DNA of 64,000 nt from Bradyrhizobium sp. CCBAU 51765 (GCF_015291725.1 NZ_CP030038.1:3709001-3773000); one strand, 5' to 3'. Counted from the stretch's first letter, positions 36,790-46,260 are shown. Notes: generated by a model not told the origin, from the letters alone. Made by a program: numbers and translations.

Positions 36790-37181
36790 TTGGGGCCCCA
36801 AGCTAGTGAGAGGAGACCGCTCTAGGATATCAGTTGCTGGTCGTCGCACCCAATGCAAGATCGTCACACCCGATGTCAATGTTGCGTCGCAAATGCCGTG
36901 CGAGGGCTCAGCCGCTTTGCGGTCAGAAGCGCCGGTTTGAACGGCGCCGCGTCACTTCCGGTGTGCCCGATACCTGAGCCAAACCGCACTTCGCCATCGG
37001 GCCATTCAGCGACATATCGGCACCCCCTCAAAACGTTCGCGTACCCGCAGCATCAGTCAGTGCGGCTGACATTTCAGCCCGATGAGCAACGAACATCAGC
37101 TAGGCGGCAGCCCGTCATGGCGCGGTTTGGCAGTCCTCTGTGATCCGGTGTACGGTGTGCCGTGGATTGGATTTGCGGGCC
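36790..37181. other. Divergent intergenic region
   Basis: About 390 bases between the ABC receptor gene (minus) and the cyclase gene (plus). An in-frame extension of the cyclase back to 37140 is possible but not family-like. No clear promoter or small gene was recognised. Confidence 0.4.
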
Positions 37182-38972
37182 ATGGTGCAAGAGTGGCCAG
37201 TCCGGGTCGAGCGCAGATTGTCGGCAATATTGGCCGCCGACGTGGTTGGCTATTCGCGGCTAATGCACGACAACGAAGAGGTTACCCATACCAAACTTGC
37301 AATGCTCCTGACGGAAGCTGTCGGTCCTGCGATTACGGAGCATCGTGGCCGCATCGTGAAGAACACTGGCGATGGGTTCTTGGCAGAATTTCCGAGCGCG
37401 GTTGAAGCAGTCCGAGCGGCTGTGCGGTTCCAAACCCGAGTTGCGGAACTTACAATTGGAGACGCGGAAGGCAGTCGCATTGCGTTTCGGGTGGGGGTCA
37501 ACATCGGCGACGTAATCATCGAACCTCATGACATATTCGGGGATGGAGTAAACATCGCGGCGCGGCTTGAGACCATCGCAGAGCCCGGCGGCATCTGCAT
37601 CTCGTTCTCTGCGTATGATCACGTCCGAGGCAAAGTCGGCGTCGAGTTCGCCGACATAGGTGAGCAGAGCCTTAAAAACATTGCCCGCCCGGTCCGTGCC
37701 TTTGCCGTGGTCTGGGAAGAGCAAAGCCCCGCGACCCATGGTGTGTGCGCAAAGTCGGACACGGCTTCGGCGCCTCACCTGTCCATAGTAGTGCTTCCTT
37801 TCACCAACCTCAGCGGTGATCCGGAACAAGAGTACTTCGTTGATGGCGTGACCGAGAGTTTGACCACGGACTTATCGCGCATCTGTGGCGCGTTCGTGAT
37901 TGCACGCAACACCGCCTTCACGTTCAAGGGCAAAGCCTTGGATGTAAAGAAGCTGGGACGTGAGTTGCACGTCCGTTATGTACTTGAAGGTTCGGTGCAG
38001 CGAAGCGGTAACCGCCTCCGCGTGAACGTGCAGTTGGTTGATGCCGAAACGGGCAACCACCTCTGGGCCGAACGCTTTGACAAGCCTATTGCCGACCTCT
38101 TTGACATGCAGGATGAAATCGTATCGAGGCTCGCCAACGCGCTCGATGCCGAACTCATTGCCGCCGAGGCACGGCGAGCGGAGCATTTGGTGCATCCAGA
38201 CACGATGGATTTGGTTTTCCAGGGTAGAAGTTGCTTCAACAGGGGGCTAATCCCCGATTACATGATACAAGCGCGCCATTTTTTCGAGCAGGCTTTGGCG
38301 CTCGATCCCGAAAATATCGAGGCCATGGTCGGTTTGGCGCGGGTTGATCAGAACCTTGGAGCTTCCTTGATGACCGACGACCGGTCGGCGCGGCTTGTGG
38401 CGGCAGAGACAACCATAGCCAAGGTGTTATCCCTCGCACCGAAACACGCTTCGGCTCACGCGATTGTGGGCGCCGTGCAAATATTTACGAAACGCGCAGC
38501 TCAGAGCATCGCAGAATTCGAGCAGGCTTTAGCGCTGGATCACAATTTGGCCCGTGCTCATGCTCTTATCGGCCTTGCGAAACTCTTTCTTGGTCGGGGC
38601 GAAGAAACCGAATCTCATGTGAACGAGGCAATTCGCCTTTCTCCTCGTGACACCTTTGCTGCTGAATGGCTGATATACGTCGGCATAGCGAAGGCGCAGT
38701 TCGGTGCCGATGCCCAAGCAGTCAGTTGGATGCGTCGGGGGCTCGATGCAAACCGAAACTATTCGATCGCGCATTTCCATCTCGGGGCTGCACTCGCACG
38801 GCTTGGCGAACTAGAGCAGGCGCGCACTGCGGTACAGGCGGGACTTGCGCTAGATCCGAACTTCACAATCCACCGGTTCCGCGCTCATGCACCAAGAGAC
38901 AATCCGATTTCTCTTGCTAGCCGCGAACGCCTCATTGAGGGCATGCGTATGGCCGGGGTGCCGGAAGGATAG
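37182..38972 (+). CDS. Class III adenylate/guanylate cyclase with TolB-like and TPR domains
   Basis: The 596-residue protein starts at 37182 (MVQEWPVRVERRLSAILAAD). Residues 10-170 form a class III cyclase catalytic domain: the metal Asp in ADVVGYSRLM, TGDGFLAEFPS, and VNIGDVIIEPHDIFGDGVNI with AARLE. A TolB-like region follows (SIVVLPFTNLSGDPEQEYFV), then about six TPRs to the end. This architecture is expanded in Bradyrhizobium. It would make a cyclic nucleotide in response to protein-protein signals. It stands alone and is not clearly part of the protease operon. Confidence 0.88.
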   Translation: MVQEWPVRVERRLSAILAADVVGYSRLMHDNEEVTHTKLAMLLTEAVGPAITEHRGRIVKNTGDGFLAEFPSAVEAVRAAVRFQTRVAELTIGDAEGSRIAFRVGVNIGDVIIEPHDIFGDGVNIAARLETIAEPGGICISFSAYDHVRGKVGVEFADIGEQSLKNIARPVRAFAVVWEEQSPATHGVCAKSDTASAPHLSIVVLPFTNLSGDPEQEYFVDGVTESLTTDLSRICGAFVIARNTAFTFKGKALDVKKLGRELHVRYVLEGSVQRSGNRLRVNVQLVDAETGNHLWAERFDKPIADLFDMQDEIVSRLANALDAELIAAEARRAEHLVHPDTMDLVFQGRSCFNRGLIPDYMIQARHFFEQALALDPENIEAMVGLARVDQNLGASLMTDDRSARLVAAETTIAKVLSLAPKHASAHAIVGAVQIFTKRAAQSIAEFEQALALDHNLARAHALIGLAKLFLGRGEETESHVNEAIRLSPRDTFAAEWLIYVGIAKAQFGADAQAVSWMRRGLDANRNYSIAHFHLGAALARLGELEQARTAVQAGLALDPNFTIHRFRAHAPRDNPISLASRERLIEGMRMAGVPEG

Positions 38973-39215
38973 CGTGCGTCATGTCAGACCCCACTGGCGG
39001 AGGAACGACTCTCATGCCGAGCGAATTTAGATTTTCGGTCTGTGGCGCGACACTCCAAGTGTCACGACATCCACCCGGGACGGCCCATCGTCTGACGCGC
39101 GTTTGGCGATGGGTCGGTTCTCGCCGCCTGGCGCTAGCCTTTCCGACCTTTGAAATTGAGAGTGGCCTATTTTGATTTAGGACCCTGTTTGGCCGTGATA
39201 CGTTAGCTTCCCATG

Positions 39216-39603
39216 ACGGACCAGATTTGTCTTACGGAGGTGCAGAGGCAGACTCCGCAAGTTGTCACTGCCCATCGCGAGAATGTCGAACGCGTAAAGC
39301 TGGACTTTCGTGATCATGCTTGTGGGAGTGCAGCGCGTTGAAGTCGGATAAGCCGTCCACCCCAAGGATCACGGCCTCCCCATCGATCACAAAGCGCTTT
39401 TGCCGGTTCTTCAGCGCCGCCTGAGCAATCCAGGGATAACGCTTGGTCCGATCGGTGCCGCTGCGCGACAGCAGGCGCGCGCGCTCGTTCTCCCGGATGA
39501 TTAGCGTCCGGTAGCCGTCGTGCTTCACTTCGTGGATCCAGTCAGGCCCGTTCGGGACCTGCTTGCTGGCGGTAGCCAAGCAAAGCTCGTACGCCGTGCG
39601 CAT
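39216..39603 (-). pseudogene. Truncated ATP-dependent DNA ligase
   Basis: From MRTAYELCLATASKQVPNGP at 39603 the frame reads a ligase adenylation domain with the active-site lysine in IHEVKHDGYR and the motif FVIDGEAVILGVDG. A frame change near 39300 moves the continuation (VQLYAFDILAMGSDNLRSLP, then LHLRKTNL) to another frame, and similarity ends near 39216. The C-terminal half is missing. This is a second ligase remnant, different from the one at 35.0-35.3 kb. Confidence 0.75.
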
Positions 39604-39915
39604 GGATCGAAGATAAGACTTCCCGGTCGGCTTTACCAATCGGGAACAAGTGGCAATCTGGCGAATTGGCTTTCTGCTCCGGCGTTCCCAAAGCCCCCCT
39701 GAAGCCGGAGCAGACCCCAACGGCCTCAGCCGCCCAGCTGAGGCCGCTCTTTCGGTAAGCTACATGTCAGCGGGCGTTCTCCGGCCCAGAACAATTGAAA
39801 ATATAACCAATCCGGCTTTGTTCTCTCTGCGTGTATCCATAAACGGAGCACCCAGAAGAAGGTCATTGGATTCGGCAGTTCCCTGGACCGCGGCTCTAGG
39901 CGCTGGCTACCGATC
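39604..39915. other. Intergenic region with strong hairpin
   Basis: A perfect 10-bp inverted repeat (CGGCCTCAGC at 39721-39730 and its complement at 39737-39746) with a 6-nt loop stands in this gap. A weak T-tract follows on the plus strand. No gene is supported. Confidence 0.45.
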
Positions 39916-40140
39916 TTAGCTGCCCGTGATTGCAAGCCGCGGATTTCCGCGATCGAAGTCGGGCCGCACGTCGGCACCTCGACTGCCACAGCCTTGGCAG
40001 ACGAACCGAGGTTCGATGTCCGACAGCCGCACCTCGTCCGGCCACCTGGCACTGTCCAAGGCGACATGATGGCCGCAGTGGCAGTAGACCAGAACCCCGC
40101 GCAAGCCCATCGCGCGCATCTGGCCGAACGTGATCTTCAT
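39916..40140 (-). CDS. Small zinc-ribbon protein
   Basis: Starting at 40140 (MKITFGQMRAMGLRGVLVYC), the 74-residue product has two cysteine pairs, CHCGHH near residue 20 and CQGCG near residue 48, consistent with a zinc ribbon. The stretch ARWPDEVRLSDIEPRFVC is a conserved feature of a small family that I recall as frequent in rhizobia. Function unknown. It could bind DNA or RNA. Confidence 0.7.
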   Translation of the reverse strand: MKITFGQMRAMGLRGVLVYCHCGHHVALDSARWPDEVRLSDIEPRFVCQGCGSRGADVRPDFDRGNPRLAITGS

Positions 40141-40487
40141 CTGCCGGCCATCGGGGTGGGTGGGAGTGGCGCGTTTAGGGCGCAGCACGCGGCCTCTCCC
40201 AGCCAATGATCCGGCCGCCCCAAATGACCTCTAGCGATTTGGTGCTCATGCGAGATAGATTCCGCGAGGAGGCTCAAGAGGCAAGCCGCTAGATTTTGCG
40301 ACGGAGCCGAGACCGCATACCTCAACTCGGTCAAGCGCGACACTGAGCCTATCCGCTCCAACTATCGTACGTGATTCGGCTGGTTCGCCGCTGCGGCGCC
40401 TACCATGTTTTGCTCAGTGCCGCATGTTGATTTCGCTCTGCGGTTGCGGTTCTATACGAGCAATATTCTTGTTTGGGGGATATCTTA
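40141..40487. other. Intergenic region
   Basis: About 350 bases with no convincing gene. A minus-strand open frame (40137-40361) overlaps the zinc-ribbon gene and shows no motif. The segment just before 40488 has a GGGGGAT ribosome site for the next lipoprotein gene. Confidence 0.4.
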
Positions 40488-40790
40488 ATGCGCGTTCTGG
40501 CCATCTTGGCGCTTAGCTTGTCGTTGGGCGGATGCCTCACTAGCGAGCAACTTATTGCGGAACGCAATGCCAAAGACGATCAAAAGTGTCAGGGCTACGG
40601 GGCTCGGCAGGGCACCGATGCCTACGTAAATTGCCGTGCTCAGTTAGATAGCGCTCGCACGACGGCGATAGCTATTGACAGCGCGGCGCCGGCGCAAACT
40701 ACGGTGGTCGTGCAGTCCCCTAGCGTGCCGACACCCATGCCCTCGACAGTCCCCGGGCAACGCTGCACTTCGCGTGGGCCCTTCTGCTAA
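40488..40790 (+). CDS. Small lipoprotein
   Basis: The 100-residue product starts MRVLAILALSLSLGGCLTSE, a short signal with a clear lipobox (LGGC). GGGGGAT lies upstream of the ATG. The mature part has three further cysteines that could bond and a Pro/Ser/Thr-rich tail (QSPSVPTPMPSTVPG). Function unknown; such lipoproteins are common in Bradyrhizobium. Confidence 0.7.
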   Translation: MRVLAILALSLSLGGCLTSEQLIAERNAKDDQKCQGYGARQGTDAYVNCRAQLDSARTTAIAIDSAAPAQTTVVVQSPSVPTPMPSTVPGQRCTSRGPFC

Positions 40791-40936
40791 GGCAAAGATC
40801 ATGGCGGTTCTATCTCGCTTGCGGCAGTTACTCCCCGCAAACCTAAAAGATTTTTGATAAAGCGAATTTCGCTTGCTCCGTCGGGCAAAACAGGAGTTTA
40901 TAGGACGCTGGCTTCAATCAAGAGGGGACCAGCGCA

Positions 40937-41155
40937 ATGGCCGGCGAAATCGATACCTTTGATCTTGCCAACATCGCAAAGCTCAATGGAGACTTCAGGA
41001 GGAACTACGGCACGCTATTAGGTGCGTTCCTCTATCTGCGGTCGATCAGTGCAGCGCGCCGTACATCGAGTTGGGGCGGATTGATCGTGGCCCTTGCGAC
41101 AGCCATTCTGACCTGGGTGGTGAAGTATGGGTGCTCTTGGAGTAGCCCGTTCTAA
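40937..41155 (+). CDS. Small one-pass membrane protein, hypothetical
   Basis: A gene of 72 codons starting after GAGGGGACCAGCGCA. The product has a polar N-terminal half (MAGEIDTFDLANIAKLNGDF) and one C-terminal membrane helix (GGLIVALATAILTWVVKYG). No homology recognised. It lies just upstream of the serine recombinase gene in the same direction. Confidence 0.5.
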   Translation: MAGEIDTFDLANIAKLNGDFRRNYGTLLGAFLYLRSISAARRTSSWGGLIVALATAILTWVVKYGCSWSSPF

Positions 41156-41221
41156 GACGTGAACTTCACGCCGCTCGCTGGCCGTCGTAAATTGCCTAGG
41201 CGCAAGGTGAGGCGACGTCCG

Positions 41222-42847
41222 ATGATCAACGCGCTCATTCCGCACAAAGTCTCTTTACCCAAAGCACAGCGGACGCTCTGCGCTGCGCAATACGTTAGAA
41301 TGTCGACGGACCACCAGCGCTACTCGATCGAAAATCAAGCTGCGGCGATTGCGACCTACGCGCAAGCGCGCGGACTAGAGATCGTGCGAACTTATCGCGA
41401 CGACGGCGAAAGTGGTCTCGGGATCAGAAACAGACCGGGTTTGACCAGTTTGATTACGGACGTCCGTCAAGGCCGCGTGAATTTCGATCACATCCTCATC
41501 TACGACGTCAGCCGCTGGGGGCGCTTTCAAGACATTGATGAAAGTGCTCACTACGAATTTATCTGCAGGGAAGCAGGAATGACGGTTTGCTATTGCGCAG
41601 AGCAATTTGAGAACGATGGGAGTGTCATTTCGGGCATTATTAAGAACATCAAACGGGTGATGGCAGCTGAATACAGTCGAGAACTTGGGGTCAAGGTGCA
41701 CACTGGCGCGTGCCATCTCTCAAGGCTTGGCTTTCGACAGGGCGGCCACCCGAGCTTCGGACTTCGCAGAGAACTGATTGATGAAAACGGCCGATCCAAA
41801 GGAATAATGGAGACCGGTCAATGGAAGTCGCTTCAAACCGACCGCGTTATCCTACGTCCAGGACCGCAACACGAAATCGAGATGGTGAGGCTAATATTTG
41901 ATTTTTTCGTGAAACGTCATCTTACCGAGACGAAGATTGCGCGGGAGCTCAATCTTGGTGATGCCCGCAATCGGGGACGGCCATGGACCTTCGCCCAAAT
42001 CCACTACCTGCTACAAAACGACAACTACATTGGCACCAATCGTTACAATCGCCATAGTGCGAGACTGCGAACAGTCCGAAAAGAAAATCCTCCGGCAGAT
42101 TGGATCAAGAAGGAAGACGCTTTCGAGCCAGTAGTCGACAAGGAAATTTTCGCGAAGGCGCAGCAGATACTTGAAGATCGACGACACTGCTGGGGGGTGT
42201 CCGATGAGGAAATGCTCAAGCGATTGAGGGTCTTGCTTCACCGAAGAGGGCGGCTGAGTAGGGACATTATCAATGAGACAGAGGGTATACCTAGCTCGGT
42301 AGCATACCTGACGCGTTTCGGCAGCTTGAGGGCGGCTTATCGCCTGATCGGCTACAGTCCTAAGCGAAGCTACGAGTACGTCGAGTCTCGAACCGTTCGC
42401 CGCGATATGGTCAAAGCCCTAGCCCGAAAGATCGCGGCGTGGCTCGCCAAATCTGGCGAGGATGTCAGGCTCAATCAAGCTCATCAGATACTCAAGATTC
42501 ACGCCGTCGCAATATCCTTTCGCGTGGCGCGCAGTCGGCTTTCTCATGGTGCGACACATCCGAGTTGGGTCATCATACGTGGCCGGCATCTTCCTCCCGG
42601 CCTGATCGTCGTGGTTAGGTTGAATGAGGGTAATCGAGAGATAAAGGACTACCTCCTGATGCCTGCGTCTCAATTGGTTGGTCGCGAGTTGCGCTTCAGT
42701 GAGAGAAACCAGGAGCGTTTTGGGTTGCGACGATATGGGACTGTCGCCGGAATAATGGAAACGATCAAGCGACGCTTAAGCAACTTGGCTTTTCTGACCA
42801 AGCCGACGGCATCTGATCTGGATCGGTCCACAGAAACTACGCAGTAG
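41222..42847 (+). CDS. Large serine recombinase
   Basis: The product of 541 residues (start ATG 41222) is a serine recombinase. The resolvase domain carries the nucleophile in YVRMSTDHQRYSIENQ near residue 28 and the arginine-rich segment IYDVSRWGRFQD. The recombinase domain (FGLRRELIDENGRSKGIMET, then IARELN near residue 240) follows. The C-terminal 200 residues contain HTH-like segments but no clear zinc ribbon. It could mobilise part of the island independently of the tyrosine integrase. It converges with the monooxygenase gene and their 3' ends overlap by 11 bases. Confidence 0.88.
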   Translation: MINALIPHKVSLPKAQRTLCAAQYVRMSTDHQRYSIENQAAAIATYAQARGLEIVRTYRDDGESGLGIRNRPGLTSLITDVRQGRVNFDHILIYDVSRWGRFQDIDESAHYEFICREAGMTVCYCAEQFENDGSVISGIIKNIKRVMAAEYSRELGVKVHTGACHLSRLGFRQGGHPSFGLRRELIDENGRSKGIMETGQWKSLQTDRVILRPGPQHEIEMVRLIFDFFVKRHLTETKIARELNLGDARNRGRPWTFAQIHYLLQNDNYIGTNRYNRHSARLRTVRKENPPADWIKKEDAFEPVVDKEIFAKAQQILEDRRHCWGVSDEEMLKRLRVLLHRRGRLSRDIINETEGIPSSVAYLTRFGSLRAAYRLIGYSPKRSYEYVESRTVRRDMVKALARKIAAWLAKSGEDVRLNQAHQILKIHAVAISFRVARSRLSHGATHPSWVIIRGRHLPPGLIVVVRLNEGNREIKDYLLMPASQLVGRELRFSERNQERFGLRRYGTVAGIMETIKRRLSNLAFLTKPTASDLDRSTETTQ

Positions 42848-44372
42848 TGATCGGTCCGAACCAGGCAGTCAGCGCCTCCGCAAGTCCCCGTTCGCTCCCA
42901 TCTCCTACCCAGGCCACATGGCCGTCCGGCCGCACTAGCACGGCGGCGGGCGCGGCGACATCGCCGATGGCCGGAAGCTGCCATGGGCCGTCATAGTCGC
43001 CATCGACAATAGTGATGCGATCGGCCCAGGGCGTTGCCCTGACGCTGCTGCGCTGTCCGAAACTGAGCAGCACGCCGCGCGCGCCGTGCAGCAGCGTGAA
43101 CAGTTTGAGCGGCCGGCCGTCGACCATAAAATCGAGATCGGGCATGCGGCGTCCGAGCAGCGCGTGGTCTGCGCCGAGATCATAGCGAATGTCGAGCCCG
43201 CTCATCATCGCGCCAAGACGCTGTCGCGGCTCGTCCATGGCGAGCAGCTCGGAGATCACCTCGCGCGCGGCCTTGCGGCCGTCGTCGCCGCGGCGGAGCA
43301 GGGCGATCTGCGCCATGGTGTTTTTCAGCACGCGTGCGGCCACGGGGTGGCGCTCGTCGTGATAGGTGTCGAGCAGGCTCTCGGGCGAGATGCGCTTGAC
43401 CACCTGCGCCAGCTTCCAGCCGAGATTGACCGCATCCTGCACACCGAGGTTGAGGCCCTGGCCGCCCACGGAGTGGTGGATGTGCGCGGCATCGCCGGCG
43501 AGCAGCACGCGGCCCTTGCGATAGGACTTCGCCTGCAGGGCGGAATCGGTGAAGCGGGAGATCCAGGCGGGGTTCTGCACGCCGAAATCGGTGCCATAGA
43601 CTGCATTGAGGGCCCCGCTGAGATCGCGCAAGCCCGGCTCGCCGCTGCGCGCGAGCGTTGCTTCCGTCACGACGACCAGCACGCGCCCGCTCTCGGTCTT
43701 GCTGAGTCCATGGAAGCCGAGCGCGTCGTGGCGCAGGCCGAACCTAGGGGCCTCGCGCATCTCGACCTCGGCCATGAGATTGCTCAGCGTCGGCTCGAAA
43801 CCGGCGAAGTCGATGCCGGCCGCCTTGCGCACCACGCTGCGGCCGCCGTCGCAACCGACGAGATAGTTTGCGCGCAGCACCTTGCCGCCCGAGAGCGTGA
43901 CGTGGACGCCGGCCTCGTCTTGCGCAAAACCTGATACCTCGGTGTCGCGATAGACCGCGACCCCGAGCTCGGTGGCCCAATCGGCCAGGATGCGCTCGAT
44001 GTGGGCCTGTCGCAGCGCGAGCCCGTAGGGATGCCGCGTGGGGAGGTCGCTGATGTCGAGCCTGGTCCAGGCGAAACCCGCGAGCTGGGTGATCTGGCCC
44101 TCGCGCAGGAAGCGTTCGGCGATGCCGCGCTGATCAAGGATCTCGAGCGTTCGCGCATGCAAGCCGCCGGCGCGGGTCTCGACCAACGCTTGATCAGCGC
44201 GCCGCTCGATCACGGCGACGTCGATTTTGGTGAGCGCGAGCTCGGCGGCCAGCATCAATCCGGTGGGGCCGCCGCCGGCGATGAGGACGGCATGATCGGC
44301 GCTCGCCGCGGCGCGCGCGCTGGTGCGATGGACCTCGTGGTTTGAACGCGACTTTGGAAGCAATACGGGCAT
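42837..44372 (-). CDS. FAD-dependent aromatic monooxygenase (PheA/TfdB, rifampicin monooxygenase-like)
   Basis: The start is at 44372 (MPVLLPKSRSNHEV); the open frame upstream is not family-like. The 511-residue protein has the FAD Rossmann motif IAGGGPTGLMLAAELAL near residue 32, the DG motif GCDGGRSVVRKAAGID, and the ribityl-binding GRVLLAGDAAHIHHSVGGQG. The C-terminal thioredoxin-like domain typical of this class ends the protein. It hydroxylates phenolic or polyketide compounds and may inactivate antibiotics such as rifamycins, but the substrate is not determined. Its GC-rich codon use is more chromosome-like than its neighbours. Confidence 0.85.
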   Translation of the reverse strand: MPVLLPKSRSNHEVHRTSARAAASADHAVLIAGGGPTGLMLAAELALTKIDVAVIERRADQALVETRAGGLHARTLEILDQRGIAERFLREGQITQLAGFAWTRLDISDLPTRHPYGLALRQAHIERILADWATELGVAVYRDTEVSGFAQDEAGVHVTLSGGKVLRANYLVGCDGGRSVVRKAAGIDFAGFEPTLSNLMAEVEMREAPRFGLRHDALGFHGLSKTESGRVLVVVTEATLARSGEPGLRDLSGALNAVYGTDFGVQNPAWISRFTDSALQAKSYRKGRVLLAGDAAHIHHSVGGQGLNLGVQDAVNLGWKLAQVVKRISPESLLDTYHDERHPVAARVLKNTMAQIALLRRGDDGRKAAREVISELLAMDEPRQRLGAMMSGLDIRYDLGADHALLGRRMPDLDFMVDGRPLKLFTLLHGARGVLLSFGQRSSVRATPWADRITIVDGDYDGPWQLPAIGDVAAPAAVLVRPDGHVAWVGDGSERGLAEALTAWFGPITTA

Positions 44373-44601
44373 GTGACCCCTCGATGTCGTTGGCTGGGTC
44401 ACGGGTTCTACGGCAGGAACAGGGGCTTGAAGCAAGCCCGTTGCGCGCCACATATCAAACTGGGAGGAAGGGCGCCTTCTTCCGCGTTCGCCGCGACGGG
44501 CAAAACACCGGCACAATGGCATCATCGAAAGAGTTCGGTTCAGCTCGCGCGGGAACATCCGCTGCGGGCTTTTTCTTTTGGCAGCTGTCTTCTGCCTGCG
44601 T

Positions 44602-44937
44602 TCAGCTGATCCGCTGCATGACGCCGGCGAGTTCCTCGAACGAGAACGGCTTTCTGATCATCGGGAGGCCGCCGCGCCGGGGCTCGCGGCCGGACAGTTG
44701 CAGCACCTTCAGCTTAGGACGGACGCGTCTGGCTAACTCGGCCAGCTCATGACCGTCCATGCCGGGCATGCTGATATCGGTGATGAGAATGGAGATGTGT
44801 TCGTTCTGTTTTAGCCGGTCGAGCGCGTCCGCGCCGCTTTGGGCGCGGATGACTTGGCAACCGAGACCCTCCAGCATGTCCCCGATCGCGTCAAGGACTG
44901 CCGGCTCATCATCAACAACCAGAACAGTTTCGCTCAT
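44602..44937 (-). CDS. Single-domain response regulator (CheY-like)
   Basis: The 111-residue product is a stand-alone receiver domain. It has the acidic pair in LVVDDEPAVLD, the phosphorylated Asp in LITDISMPGMDG near residue 54, and the conserved Lys in MIRKPFSFEEL. There is no output domain, so it acts through protein contacts or as a phosphate sink. Its kinase is not nearby, unless the PAS-like fragment of the protease operon derives from one. Confidence 0.88.
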   Translation of the reverse strand: MSETVLVVDDEPAVLDAIGDMLEGLGCQVIRAQSGADALDRLKQNEHISILITDISMPGMDGHELAELARRVRPKLKVLQLSGREPRRGGLPMIRKPFSFEELAGVMQRIS

Positions 44938-45001
44938 CTCGCGAACGTTCCTTCAATCACGAAAATCAACGCGCTTCTCGCCAGATAGGTTCCAAGCCAG
45001 C

Positions 45002-45190
45002 CTAATCGTCCCTAGACAAATCGCCGGGCTTGGTGGGGATGTCGATAGTGCCGCCTTCTCCGTGCACGAGGTCGCGACCTCCGTCCTTAAACTCTTCGGA
45101 CTCCTCGATGATCGACTCCTGAGATGCGCCTTTGCGGTCGATGTTAGGTTTTGCACCGGACTTATTGCGCGATGGATTGGGTGTTGTCAT
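45002..45190 (-). CDS. Small hydrophilic hypothetical protein
   Basis: A gene of 62 codons with a very polar, charge-rich product (MTTPNPSRNKSGAKPNIDRK, then DIPTKPGDLSRDD). Likely disordered. I recall similar short proteins in Bradyrhizobium, but no function. It reads in the same direction as the response regulator. Confidence 0.5.
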   Translation of the reverse strand: MTTPNPSRNKSGAKPNIDRKGASQESIIEESEEFKDGGRDLVHGEGGTIDIPTKPGDLSRDD

Positions 45191-45254
45191 GGCCGATCCT
45201 CCAGATCATTCAATGTTTGCTCGGCCATTTCGTTCGGTCAGATGACGCGTTCAG

Positions 45255-45524
45255 CTATACTTGAGGCTTCATAAGTTGCCGCGGAAGCACGAGCACTACA
45301 TTGATCTGGCGATTGAGGATCTTCGAGGCGACGATGGAGATGTGAAGCGCGAACTCGTCTTCCATTTCTGCCGCCGCATCTTCGTCTTGGGCGTAGACGT
45401 AAAGGACATCGCCATCCACTTCGTCGAACCGGACGGCTCGAAAGAGTCGATCGAACCGGTCTGCACCGACAATCAGCGCCATTCGGGCAGCTATCGCCTG
45501 GTCTTGGATTTCGGTCACAATCAT
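45255..45524 (-). CDS. Hypothetical protein, possible DnaA-N-like fold
   Basis: The 89-residue product shows LFRAVRFDEVDGDVLYVYAQ, DEDAAAEMEDEF, then INVVLVLPRQ, an alternation of strand and helix faintly like the DnaA N-terminal domain. That resemblance is weak. No other domain is seen. It lies in a block of small minus-strand genes between the response regulator and the gtr-like pair. Confidence 0.5.
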   Translation of the reverse strand: MIVTEIQDQAIAARMALIVGADRFDRLFRAVRFDEVDGDVLYVYAQDEDAAAEMEDEFALHISIVASKILNRQINVVLVLPRQLMKPQV

Positions 45525-45536
45525 GGCTAGGCGAGC

Positions 45537-46004
45537 CTAATCTCTGCTACCACAGTCCACTGGAAAGACTTGGTAGAATTGGCCCGGCATGGCCTGCGTG
45601 AACACAATCTCCAATGCCACGATCTCCCTATATCCCTTGATTTGGTCGCCGGTATTGATGAGGTCGACCGCGGTAAGCCCTTTGCCGGTATCAAAGTTGG
45701 AGGCGGGAGCACCGGGAATGCGGATGAGGCCCTTCAGGGCAGGCCCTCGGGTCTGGATGACGACTTTGATCTGTGGCGCCGGTCGGACGGAGAGCCGCTC
45801 CGACCGGAAGTCGATCCTTTGCCATTGATCGAGATCTCCCGCTGCTTGCGCCCAATACGTGGGGGCTGTCGCCGGATCGACGGCGGCGCCAGTAGGGACG
45901 TTGCGCGCCACTAGCCCGATGATGAGCGCGACTACACCGATACTTGAGTTAACGAAGAACTCGCGCCAGCGGCCTCTATCGACTTGCGGTACCTTTGGCA
46001 GCAT
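45537..46004 (-). CDS. Membrane-anchored hypothetical protein
   Basis: The 155-residue product has one N-terminal membrane helix (SSIGVVALIIGLVARNVP) after a short basic segment, so the rest is probably periplasmic. The soluble part (VIQTRGPALKGLIRIPGAPA) is not recognised. It overlaps the preceding secreted-protein gene by 29 bases, implying co-translation. Confidence 0.55.
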   Translation of the reverse strand: MLPKVPQVDRGRWREFFVNSSIGVVALIIGLVARNVPTGAAVDPATAPTYWAQAAGDLDQWQRIDFRSERLSVRPAPQIKVVIQTRGPALKGLIRIPGAPASNFDTGKGLTAVDLINTGDQIKGYREIVALEIVFTQAMPGQFYQVFPVDCGSRD

Positions 46005-46260
46005 GCGAGCGATCCATCAATGACCGGATAGTTGCTCCTTTGACCGCAGCATCATCCGATCCCGTGGCAACGTTCTCGGGTCTACAGTGTGTGGACGGCG
46101 GATTGCCACATTGACGCGCAAGCGCCTCCCAGCCCACGCACTTTCCAGACTGGTTCCGATATCCTGGGCCACCATTGTCTCCGCAGGCCGCAACTCCAGG
46201 CATGCATGCGCTCGAAAGGAAAGCGGCGGCAACAGCAAATATCTTCAGAGAGCGTACCAT
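45976..46260 (-). CDS. Small secreted cysteine-containing protein
   Basis: The 94-residue product begins with a signal peptide (MVRSLKIFAVAAAFLSSACM) with a possible lipobox. The mature part has cysteines in CGDNGGPGYRNQSGKCVGWE and CGNPPSTHC, likely disulphide-bonded. Similar proteins occur in rhizobia (from memory). Function unknown. Confidence 0.6.
   Translation of the reverse strand: MVRSLKIFAVAAAFLSSACMPGVAACGDNGGPGYRNQSGKCVGWEALARQCGNPPSTHCRPENVATGSDDAAVKGATIRSLMDRSHAAKGTASR

Noticed and set aside
38981..39175. 64-codon open frame after the cyclase gene
   Set aside because: Composition is not protein-like and there is no supporting overlap or ribosome site.
40137..40361. Minus-strand open frame overlapping the zinc-ribbon gene start
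   Set aside because: No conserved features; the overlapping zinc-ribbon frame is much better supported.
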